A stretch of DNA of 64,000 nucleotides from Incurvaria masculella. Its lineage: Eukaryota > Arthropoda > Insecta > Lepidoptera > Incurvariidae. Below, in pieces: positions 1-11,200 of the stretch. The position numbers and the translations under genes were made by a program. The DNA lies in contig OX335641.1 of assembly GCA_946894095.1 (NCBI GenBank), positions 886,501 to 950,500 on the forward strand, read 5' to 3'. The first letter of the stretch is position 1; every line of letters begins with the position of its first letter. Under the pieces are notes generated by a model. That model had not been told where the DNA came from and ran no database searches. It saw nothing but the letters and a program-made list of their open reading frames with translations.

Positions 1-2239
1 GGAGCACAGGGCCGATATTGTGGACAGCTTGAAGGCCCCGGAGACCAATGGCGGTGAGTATTTTATATACATGGACAAGAATGGTTAATACTACACCTAC
101 GGTCATGATATTAGCTAAGCACACCACATTCCCAGAGGAATTAGGTACCATGCCAGGGCTTCCCATCATTGAACTGGATGAAAAACACGCAAAACTTTTT
201 ATAGCCGGTTCGACCATCTTTCCATCTAATGTGATAGTGTCAAAGCCAGTACCATCACTCCCGGGTTGGTACCATTACTTAATCTTACCACCTAGTAGGG
301 GAAAGGGACCTACAGTTTTACATGGATTCCGAATAATGGAGCACCTCGCATTCGTGACGAAATGCACATTTCCAACTCAGAAAGAGAAAACGAGTGGTGA
401 ATGATTTGGGCGGGGTGAACCCATGACCTTCAGGTATTCTTAGGGATATTAGGAGGAAAAAAGGTAGATTACATTTTGTTGTATGTCTTAAAAAAAACGT
501 CCTCGCTATACATTTTGTGAGTAGGTATGTTTACAAACAAATATGGGGAGGGCGAATTTTTGTTGAGTCGTATAACAACATGTTATCTAAATCAGAAATC
601 GGAAATATTAATGAGCAAAAGTTTTAAAAACATTGTTCAACTGCATGTTCATGTGTAATTAGGGTTACATTATTATGTGAGTGGGAACATTGGAGGCAAG
701 AGTGTGCAAGAGACCGATATTGAGTGTCTGTGTGTGTGTTTTGTTTATTATTGACTGTTGTATCTGAGCATGTCACATGTCACGACAGTGCCTGCGGAGC
801 AGAAACCCCCCGTTGAGAAGATGCCGAACTACCTGTGCCAAGTGTCGGTGCAGCTGGAGCAAGAGAGGCAGCTGGCGAAGATCGCGAGGAAGGAGGAGAA
901 GAAGAATTCTAGAGGAAAGAGGAATCAGGAGGAAGAGGAAGAGGTGCAGTTCAATCCGGCCGCTCTTCGGGCAATAAGGTGGGAGTTCCTTAAGATGTTA
1001 GATTGTGAAATGGCGCAGTGGTTAATGTGCTGGTCTATGACCTGGAGACCCAGGGAACGATCCTCAGCGATTTGTTACAAGTTACCTACTACACAATGTG
1101 GGAACTCACTTGTACCATTGAAGACACATTCTTTGATTTTCTTTGCCAAGAATTTAAAACATTGCTAAAGGGCAGCCTAAGTGAAGTAGTGATTGGTAAG
1201 TTGAGGGCAGTGATGTCACCGAGATATTCATGTGACTTGCAGCTAGGGATTGTTTATTAATACTTTATCAATCCATTTTATTTTTTTGAAATGTTTCTGC
1301 CTCGACTTCATGTATGGCTACTTATATTAATCTGAAGCAGTCCAGATAATTTGGTCCATTTGAAAATTCAATTACAATTTTCAAAACATTAATGTTTGTA
1401 TTAAGTACCCTTATAAAAGCTACAAACGTTTGTGTTGGTAATACTCATTACAACCATTGCTGTGTCAATAAGTTTTTTTTTTGTGTTGCAGATATCCTAA
1501 TGTTAAAAATGTAAAATAAACAGTTATTCAACTTGAATGGATTGATGGATATCTTTTTCACACATATACTGTTCAATTGAAAAGTTTATTCTCTAGGACT
1601 ATCTAATCCAAGTGTACATCCTCACGGCCAGTTTCCCTCACGGCATTACCTTCACAGGCAGGCGGAGCTCACCAAGCCAGTGGTGCCGTTCTCTGCGACA
1701 GCATCGTCCAGCTCCACAGGCCTCCTGCAGAAGAAGTCCTACTTTCAGAGCAAAGTGCAGTATCCCAACGTGTATGACTCTTCTATCGACGCCAAAAATA
1801 GTGCAGGTGATTACAGCTTTACCAGCAGTGAAATAGAACGAATTACGTGGTTTAGCTAATCTCTAATAATGCCGGCATATAGCATTCACAACCGTTACAT
1901 TTTCTAGTTAACCTTTATCCTGATATAGGTGAGCTGAGCTATCAACTTTTATCCACATAAAAAGCCACCAAATCGGCTAAATCAATGCCCGACTTCAAAT
2001 AACAACTAACAAGTATGCAGGGTACTTTTATGTATTCTTAATCTCTCAATACACTCCCCGAGTTAGATCACTCTGACTGTTAACTTTTCTCAGGGTTCGT
2101 GTCCGGCATGAAGCTGATACTGCCCGAGAATGTGGTACGCAAGGACACTAAAGAGTACGAAGAGGTGGCAATACCGGTCGGCCAGCCAGCGCCGCTCGAG
2201 GTTGGCAACAATCTAGTGCCCGTCTCAGAATTGGACGAG
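1..2239 (+). CDS. ASCC3: ASCC3 exons 1-4 of the window: N-terminal linker region
   Basis: The exons are 1-53, 789-978, 1658-1806 and 2094-2239. They encode about 179 residues before the first helicase cassette. Exon 2 carries a strongly charged segment with a Lys/Arg-rich run followed by five consecutive Glu, likely a flexible or coiled linker. Exon 3 contains QYPNVYDS and exon 4 contains LPENV, both matching the conserved stretch that precedes the first cassette in animal ASCC3. For exon 3 the acceptor at 1656-1657 was chosen over nearer-upstream AGs because it alone has a pyrimidine tract and fits the phase-2 end of exon 2. Exon 1 opens in mid-gene, so the start codon is not visible. Confidence 0.88.
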
Positions 2240-5200
2240 GTGAGATTATGCGAATTAAAGCTGTGGTAGCGGTCTTAGGACAGTGTCAGGATGACTTTTT
2301 CGTTGATGAAAAGTAGTCCATGTCCAATAAAATTTAAAAAATATATTAAAACCATGAAATAGCTTGTATTTTTCACAAAATGCAATTATCCATCTCAGAA
2401 AGAGAAAGAAAGTGGTGCATGAATGGGGTGGGGAATACACTCTTAGAAACATGGGTTTGGGTCCTTTAGCTACGCACTGCTCTTTAAGTAACTGAATAGA
2501 TCCAACAGAATAGATGCCTTTTAAATAGAGGATGGTTTTATATGGATTATTTTGTACTGAAACCTCTAGAGATTTTTCCTGGACCTCTTTGGATTCTACC
2601 TGAAGGTCTGAACAATGACTTTTTTAGTTAAAGGTTCTTTAAAATAGATTCTTAACGGCCAAGTTATCCGTGTGGCCAGCTAAAAACACCACTAAATCTT
2701 CAGAGTTTTGGTTCAAACCCACTTCTTCAGCATGCAAGGCTCTAACGCTGTATTACGGCAATCTTTATTATTAAAACCAAAATGGTGTTAAATGCTTTGT
2801 TTCTAGTAGCAATTTTTACATTTTGCAGGTTGGCCGAATGGCATTCGAAAACATCAAGAATTTAAATCGCATCCAATCCGTGGTATTCAAGACGGCTTAC
2901 CACACCAACGAGAATCTGCTCATCTGCGCGCCGACCGGAGCTGGCAAGACCAACATTGCTCTGCTAACGGTCGTGCATCAGATACGGCAGCACATTGAGA
3001 ACAATGTCATTCTCAAGGACACTTTTAAGGTTTGTCTAGTATTTTTCAAACCTGTCTCTTCTCTCTTGTATATCTCGAACCTAGTTTGCATCTTTGCAAA
3101 TCCTTTATTTCAATATTTCTGACTTCGTTATTGCTATAATTCTTTTTTCAATCATAAAAAAAAACAACAAACCTAATTTCTATTCGAATATAACTGAATA
3201 TTCGATTCTCGGAAGAAACCGTAATAAGACTTCAAACTATAATGACTACTAGAGGCAGGGCAAGAGTCACATTGGGGCGACGGATAATGCAATAATATAC
3301 AATGATAAGCCTTTCGGATTATTATTTCTAGATGAATGTCTATCTGTTCTACAACATTTGATCTGTTTTTTTATGGACCTGGACATAGATGACTGTTACC
3401 ACAAGTACTGTCAAGATATTAGCCCAACTCACCACATCGGAACTAGGTGCCATACCAGGACCCTCCTTACAATGCACAACTTCATTGAACTGGATAGAAA
3501 CCAAAAGGTCGTTTGCTTTCTCAATCAAATTCACTTTTTCATCTCATATGAAGGAGAAAAAGGTTTCACATACATGGCCTCACCGTGACTGGATCATTCC
3601 AGATAGTGTACATAGCGCCGATGAAGGCCCTCGCGGCCGAGATGACCGCCAGCTTCGGCCGGCGGCTGCAGGGGCTTGGCATCACGGTGCGCGAGCTCAC
3701 CGGCGACATGCAGCTCACCAAGGCCGAGATCCAGCGGACGCAGATGATAGTCACCACGCCGGAGAAGTGGGACGTCGTCACGAGGAAGGGCTCCGGTGAG
3801 TTGCGAAATCCCAGCTGGTCTCCGTAATGTCTTTGCAACGACAACAGTGGAGTGGCATATATGCAAGCCAATCCTCGTTGACGTCATTTGACAATAACTC
3901 AAGTAATTGCAAACTACCCACTGGCATGTATCTCCGAATTGACCTCACTCCACTATGTAAGCCGACTTATTTTATTCCACTTATATAAACTAACCAAAAG
4001 TTGGCCGTCTTTCTTAGTTGTAAAATGCACCTAATTTACAGTTCTCAATTTCTTTTTCCAATTGGATGTATATTACACACTTCGATTTGTAATTTTTTGT
4101 TCCTGTCGGTTCGATTACTTCTGGCGAAGAAGAGCCCACAAGAAACTTCGCCAGGTTTGTCATCGTATTTTTTTTTTCATTATTACAAACTAGTTTATAG
4201 TGGTTTATCGATTATTTGTATGAATTTAGGTCACTCGTCATGCATTGCGGGAAATCGAAACAATAGCCTCCAAATTGAAGGAAGAACTTACTACTGAGCT
4301 AGTTATTTAGTTCAATCAAAGTCTTGAGGATTTCTTGTAGAGCATGCTATCCAAGTGCAGTGTGCCGTAACGTGTGACGTGAACGGTCGCAGGCGACGTC
4401 GCGCTGACGGCGATCGTGAAGCTGCTAATCATAGACGAAGTCCACCTGCTGCATGGCGACCGCGGGCCCACCGTGGAGGCGGTGGTCGCGCGCACGCTAC
4501 GCCAGGTGGAGTCCTCGCAGAGCATGATCCGCATTGTGGGCCTGTCCGCCACCCTGCCCAACTATGTCGATGTTGCCAGGTAACCACTGGTGTTATGTAT
4601 CATACGAGGATGTTGCCAGGTGATCACTGGTGTTATGTATCATACGAGGATGTTGCCAGGTGATCACTGGTGTTATGTATCATACGAGGATGTTGCCAGG
4701 TGATCACTTGTGTTATGTATCATACGAGGATGTTGCCAAGTGATCACTGGTGTTATGTATCATATGGGGATGTTGCCTGGTGATCACTGGTGTTATGTAT
4801 CATACGAGGGTGTTGCTAGGTGATCACTGGTGTTATGTATCATACGAGGATCTTATGGATACCAATTGTGAATTTTCAGCAGGACACCTACTTTGCACAA
4901 GTTTACCGGCATGTGGCGTGCATGGACAACCACCATCGCGCCAATTGTTCAGTCTACAAAAGTTAAACAGTGATATTAGGCTCTTGATTTGTAATCCGGA
5001 AAGTTTTACCCTTCAACACGGCAATTGTGCAGGAGTTTCTTCATCTGTAGTTCAAAGCGTTTAAGGTTTAAGTGCTCTTTAAGGTTCTATCCACATGTTA
5101 ATTAATTGAATTATTTTAAAAAATTAAAAAGTACAGCATTTCTCTACATGTATGTTTCGCTACTTTTTACAGATTCCTGCGTGTGAATCCTTATGTGGGC

Positions 5201-8200
5201 TTGTTTTACTTCGACCATCGCTTCCGTCCAGTGCCTCTCGCTCAGACCTTCATTGGCGTGAAAGAGACAGGCAGTGGTGGCATGGCTCACCTTCGAAAGG
5301 TAAGTATAATTACCTTCCTTAATTGCAATCTCCTTTTTTCACCTAATTGCTGGCTTAGTATATTCGGCAGAAGTAGTTAATTAATATTTACAAAAACAAA
5401 GCTGTTTTTCGTGTGGATGACCTGTTTTTGATCAATCTCGAAACCTATTTTTTGGACGTCATATTCTGCTTGATTTTTCAGATGTTAAGTATGGTGACAC
5501 TATGAGATGTAGGCTGCGCTAAGCTGATGTTTCCTACGGCCGTTTAGCGATTGAATTTGGAATAAAATATTGACCTTGTGTTCTATCCACTACAATGTGC
5601 GTTCGTATCACAAAAAAATAGATCTGACATTACCAGTTTAAAAAATGCATATATATTATAGTTAAGGTGGCCCAACCCGCTCATCTCCCCATACAAAAGG
5701 GGAAAGAAGATCACGCCCATATTTCTTGTCAGAGATCCGAAATTTTGCTCAAAATAGCTCTATTTGATTGAACTAGATGTCTGATTACCATTGGCATTGT
5801 AAAATTGTGTTTGGTTTCCAAGTTATAACGTCCGAAAGTTCGGATTTTTCGCGCGTTTTATACAATAACTTTGGAGGTGGATTACGCAATGATAAAGTAA
5901 GAACATCTTAATAAGATTAGTCATCAGACATAGCTTATTTAATAAAGATTTATAATCTATTAGGTTGGGGAAAAAGTTTCTTCGCATTTTTTAAGAAAAT
6001 TCAAAACATTTTTTAATATGGTTTACTTACATTTAACTAAAGTATGTAGGTACCATTTTGTTCGATAACTTTTTGCCATCTTGTAGGTAGGGACATGATC
6101 CCATTGCTATAGAAATATTGGGACTTCTGATCAATATACCGCGACAAGTGGTTTTGGCAGTCCTCTCGTGATGTTAACCTGACACTGCCTAAAGAATTCT
6201 GAAGAGACCTAAACAGGTGGAAATCTGAAGGTGCAAGGTCAGGACTATACGGCGGATGCATTAACACCTCCCAGCCAAACTCTCTTAGTTTTTGCTGAGT
6301 GGCTAAAGATGTGTGAGGTCTAGCGTTATCATGATGAAAAACCACACCCCTTCTGTTGATTAATTCCGGCCGCTTTCTCTCAACTTCTTGCTTTAATCTC
6401 ATCAGTTGTTCGCAGTAGAGTTCAGAATCGATGGTCCTGCCTGGTGGTAACAGCTCATAATGAATAATGCCCTTCCAATCCCACCACACACACAGCATCA
6501 CCTTGTTGCGAGTTAGCCCGGGTTTCGCCACAGTCTGTGAAGCTTGACCGGCCTTTGACCACGACCTTTTTCGCACGTTCTTGTCGTACGTGATCCACTT
6601 TTCATCACCAGTTATCAGCTTCTTCAAAAATGGTTCGGTTTCATTACGTCGTAATAAAGAATCACAAATGAGTACACGGTTCATTAGGTTTCTTTCAGTG
6701 AGGTCGTGAGGTACCCAAATATCGAGCTTTTTTGGGTACCCAGTTTTTTTCAAATGCGCCAAAACTGTTTTGTGGTCAATTCCTAGTTCTTCAGCTACGT
6801 CGTAACTACTGATATGCCGATCTTGCTCCACTTTTTCAAAAATGGCATCCATTTTATCCGTAATAGGGCGACCAGAGCGACGTGCATCTTTGACATCAAA
6901 ATTTCCGGATTGAAAACGCTTAAACCAAATTTGTGCTACTCTCACAGACACTGCACTAGGTCCATAAACATCGCAAATTTTTTTCGCGGCTTGCGTTGCA
7001 TTTTTACCTTTTTTGTAGTAAAATTTTAAAATGTATCGAATTTCTTCATTAGATTCACTTATTTTGACAGTACGAAAAACAAATGAGAATCACACATTTT
7101 CCTAATTTGAATTTGGAATTATGTTCTTTAAAATTTAAACTTTCAATGATACCAAAACCAGCCAGATACAAATAGTATAGCCAAAGAGATTTTATTACAA
7201 GTTCATACATACTATAATGCGAAAAGACTTTTTCCCCGACCTATTATTTGGTTTTTGTTAGATTTTTGACTACAGCGGTCGTGGTTTACTTTTAGCTATA
7301 AGTCGTTTTGAAATTAAAATTTTCGTAAATCTTACCAAATCATACACTATGCACATTGTCTTTTTTATGGACATGTTGCATCTTCCTCATCACGGAGCCT
7401 GTCTTATTCTTGGAAACAGAGAAGGTCCCAGAGCGCAACAGCACGGTTTTGTACCGTGCCCGCAAATGAGTTGAGGCCGCCGGGTTGGGCCGCCTTAAAG
7501 CCCGAATATTGGTTAAAATCTGAAAGATTTTTTTCCTTAAACTTTTTTTGATTTCTGAACTTATATCTACGTTGATTGCAATAAATAATAGCTTACATGA
7601 AGAAAAAAATATAATTTTAAACTCTTTTATTAATTTTTTGTAAGAAAAAAAATCTAAAAAATTATAGGTTAAGGTATGGTAAGGTATGTAAAGGTATGGT
7701 ATGGTAAGGTATGTAACCCAAGTATATCTTGAAAATCTTCATTACCTTCAAGGAAAAAAGTTTCCGGACTTCAACCAACGGCCTTTAACCATAACATATA
7801 CAAAAACCAACAATCTCTCCCGCAGCTGCAGGCAATGAACGAGATCTGCTACGACAAAACGGTGGAGATGGTGCAGAAGGGTCACCAGGTGATGGTGTTT
7901 GTGCACGCGCGCAACCAGACGCACCAGACGGCGCTGGTGCTCAAGGAGTTGGCCCAGAAGAGAGGCCACCTCAAGCACTTCGAGGCCGAGGACACGGGCG
8001 CCCTGCTGAGGGCGAAGAAGATGGTGCAGAACAGCCCCAACCGGCAGCTGGCGGAGCTGTTCCCCTCTGGCTTCGCCTGCCACCACGCCGGCATGCTGAG
8101 GACCGATAGGTGGCCTTTTTGTATACTTTAATGATCCTGAATGTCATATCATCATACAATCACTCCGCTTCCCCAGAGTGGCTAGGCGGAGACGGTAAAG

Positions 8201-11200
8201 CGCTATTCGGTCTGAAAATTGTTTACTTGCTTCGCATCCTCTACCTTCGGTTATGGGTAACGGAACTTATCAAAATACTCCTTCAGCATGGTCATAGTAA
8301 GTTCAAGTTGATGCTTTCGCTCTTTCGGAATGGTTCGGAATCTATGAAATATGCAGGTCCCGATGTGATATGGTACGGTTAAGGTATCATTGCATTTAAT
8401 AAAATATGTTTAAAGTGGCAATGAAATATTGTCTGCGTTTTCCATCTAATTAAATTTGCTAGATATAAAGGGATGGTCGTGGCATGGTACCTAGTTGCTT
8501 AGGAAATGCGACATGTTTGGCTAATATGACAGTGCATAGGTGTGATACCAACCATCCATGACCATTTTCATAAGAAACAAAACAATTTTGGAAAAGGCAT
8601 TCCATTATGATTTCTATCAGTAATTATTGATTCAGGAACATGGTGGAAAAGTACTTCTCGGAGGGTTTCATCAAAGTGCTGGTCTGCACATCGACTCTGG
8701 CTTGGGGAGTCAACTTGCCGGCGCACGCCGTCATCATACGGGTATGGTCATTTAGATTTAGCATATTAAAGCTAATCAATTTGTTTGTAACCCATTCAAA
8801 ATTTGAGGAGGTTCGGATATGTTATCATTATTATTTTATTTTTTATAGATAGCTTTAACTAGCAGCTAGACTGTCACAAATGTTTTTTTTTTTTCAACTG
8901 ATTCACTGAATTCGAACAAATAACATTATTAAGTAGCTTGTTCCAAGAGTCCACAACTCTTCGATGAAGTGCTTGCAAGGGTTTAGCTTGGCGGAGGCAT
9001 AGGATTGCTTCGTTGAATGGCCACGGAGGTCGGTGTTTCGAGAAAATATCCTTCCCTTACCTACTTAATATATCCAGCCATTACCCAGCCCAGATTTGTT
9101 CCATTGTATTCGACAAAACTGCCATAAAAATTGGTAAATCTGCATCTTCTCTTCTTTTCAATCTGGTGAAATGGGGAATGGACTGTAATTATGGATTTTG
9201 ATTTTGTGTGAAAATAAAAATGTCCTTCTTGTGGAGTGGGAGATGCTTACTGGCGCCCTAGGACGTCGTGACCTGGATCATTCCATTGGTTAGGGGCCCC
9301 GTCGTGGAGATCGCCAGGCTAGACACTTATTAGGGCACCAGGGAAAAAATATGTGGCACAAGACTAGTTAATTTTGCGAGAAAGGTATCGAAGACAATTT
9401 GTTTGTGCTTGTCCGACCAAACGATAAAATAGAAGAAACAAAAAAAAACTGTGATGGTAGGTTCATACATTGTTGATGCGAAATATTACAAAAACTTGTG
9501 GAGAATTTTTCGGTCTACCTCCAAGGACACACAGAATACATTTATGGTGCACATACGAAAACTGGTCACAATTATTGTATTCAAAATGTCAAAACTGCCA
9601 TAAAAATTGGTAAATCTGCATCTTCTCTTCTTTTCAACCAAGCAATATCAATTTGTTCGTAATACATAAACAACCTACAATTCTCATATTATTTTCTTTC
9701 TTAACCGGTTGATATTCATTTGTCTACAATGAAACACTTACGACTCTCATCTTCTCTTCAACCAGACTATATGCACCACTCAATGCAGGCCTCCGCACGC
9801 CCTCACCAGTATCGGTAGGCGGTCCGAAAGCATATTCTTCATCAGCAATCCTGACTCTCCGTTCCCTGTCTGCAGGGCACCGAGATCTACGACTCTAAGC
9901 AAGGCACTTTCATCGACCTGGGCATCCTGGACGTGCTGCAGATCTTCGGGCGCGCCGGCCGCCCACAGTTCGACACCTCCGGCACGGGCATCATCATCAC
10001 GGCGCACGACAAGCTCACGCACTACCTCACGCTGCTCACCAACCAGTTCCCAATCGAGAGCAACTTCATCAATCTGCTGGCGGATAACTTAAACGCTGAG
10101 GTTGTTATGCATTACTTGTTGCAACCTGTCTGTAACGAGTTGTGTGGCTCGTAGTGTAGTGGTTACTCATGTGGTATCTCGTGTCACTCTGCGGGGTGTT
10201 CGGAACCCAGGTACAGGCACTACACGGTAGGGTTAAGCCCGCCTGAATTGATGCCATCGCATTGGATGAAAAGATGGTCGATTGTCTGTGTTTATCATCC
10301 AGTTCAATAGCCGTACTCATAAAGGGAAGGCACCTTAGGAATGCTCGGTGTTGGGGTAATATTGTTCCGGTACGACACAGTCGCGCTAAAGGCGACGTAA
10401 CCTGAGACGGCGGAGATACCGCTCCCCGCGCCCCACCGCGCACCTGAGCCGTGCCGACCACGTCGGCGGCAGTCCTTGTAACGCACCTTACGCGACGACA
10501 TGTCGCTAATAAACTATTTGAAATAAATATTATACTCGACATTTGTGTTTGTCTCGCCGGCCACCCGAACACGTTAGTTGAGTAACCACACTCTTGAACT
10601 CTTGCCAATACCCCAGGACTCGTATATGGCATAATATCATGACAGTTGGTGTGGTATGAGCCAGCGTACCATAAAAAAAACCTTTGCACTCTTGTCACTT
10701 TCCCTTTATGAACACTCTTAGGTGATGACGAAACATTTTAACCACTTAAAACTTTTTTTGTCTTTAAATCCAAAATTATGATTATATTACAGAAGTACTT
10801 TTTTTTCTTTAGCAAGAATTTACTGTAGAACTGAGGTGCCTATAAGTGCCTATTTGGGTAGCAAAGAAAGCTTTTTTTAATCCAAAATACTTTCACCATA
10901 ACATTGAACACAATTATATAAATTTTACTCTCCGCGCTTTTACAGACAGAAATCACTTCCCAACTTATGTTTTTACAGATTGCTCTTGGTAGTGTCACCA
11001 ACTTGGACGAGGCGGTGGAGTGGCTGAGTTACACCTATCTCTTCGTCCGAATGAGGATTAATCCACAGGTAAGAAGAACCAGTTATTGATTGTCATCACT
11101 TATGTTTTAGATTTCTTGCACGAACGACCCTCATAGACTTCACATGCATGAAACCTTCCCCTTCCCCTACTAGGTGGTAGGGTTTAAGCCCGCCCGGGTT

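Larger units (their letters stand above)
5666..7494 (+). mobile_element. TTAA-flanked inverted-repeat element, split by a mariner
   Basis: It is flanked by TTAA on both sides (5662-5665 and 7495-7498). Terminal inverted repeats are GGTGGCCCAACCCG and its near-complement. Removing the mariner and its duplicated TA leaves 542 bp, exactly the length of the intact copy at 23702-24243. It has no coding capacity. The TTAA target suggests mobilisation by a piggyBac-type transposase; that is inference. Confidence 0.85.
5300..7825. other. ASCC3 intron 8, mostly transposon
   Basis: After a few hundred bases of unrecognised AT-rich sequence the intron consists of the TTAA element and its nested mariner (5666-7494). 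These are followed by an A/T-rich stretch with imperfect GGTATGGTAA repeats at about 7670-7720. Confidence 0.8.

Noticed and set aside
48..404. 118-codon open frame, and similar frames at 11170-11352, 54561-54743 and 61896-62078
   Set aside because: The same peptide recurs in every SINE copy in the same place and orientation; it lies within a Pol III-type repeat and has no start-site context or protein features.
1018..1260. 80-codon frame ending near a GTAAGT donor after ASCC3 exon 2
   Set aside because: It overlaps a tRNA-like SINE head and breaks the ASCC3 phase; exon 2 joins exon 3 correctly without it.
1492..1525. Strong acceptor TTGTGTTGCAG followed by a short RYPNV-like frame
   Set aside because: The frame stops after nine codons, and no donor gives a phase compatible with exon 3. 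It could be a minor terminal exon but nothing supports it.
3389..3799. 136-codon frame over ASCC3 exon 6
   Set aside because: Out-of-frame shadow of the helicase exon; the true frame gives [11 protein letters not shown] and TTPEKWD.
4569..4848. CRISPR-like regularity
   Set aside because: The 40-bp units are contiguous with no unique spacers, and the setting is an animal intron.
7670..7720. GGTATGGTAAGGTATG repeats as a satellite
   Set aside because: Only a few imperfect units, too short and irregular to call an array.
10105..10698. 197-codon minus-strand frame
   Set aside because: It crosses a SINE and a solo LTR; no conserved motif is present.
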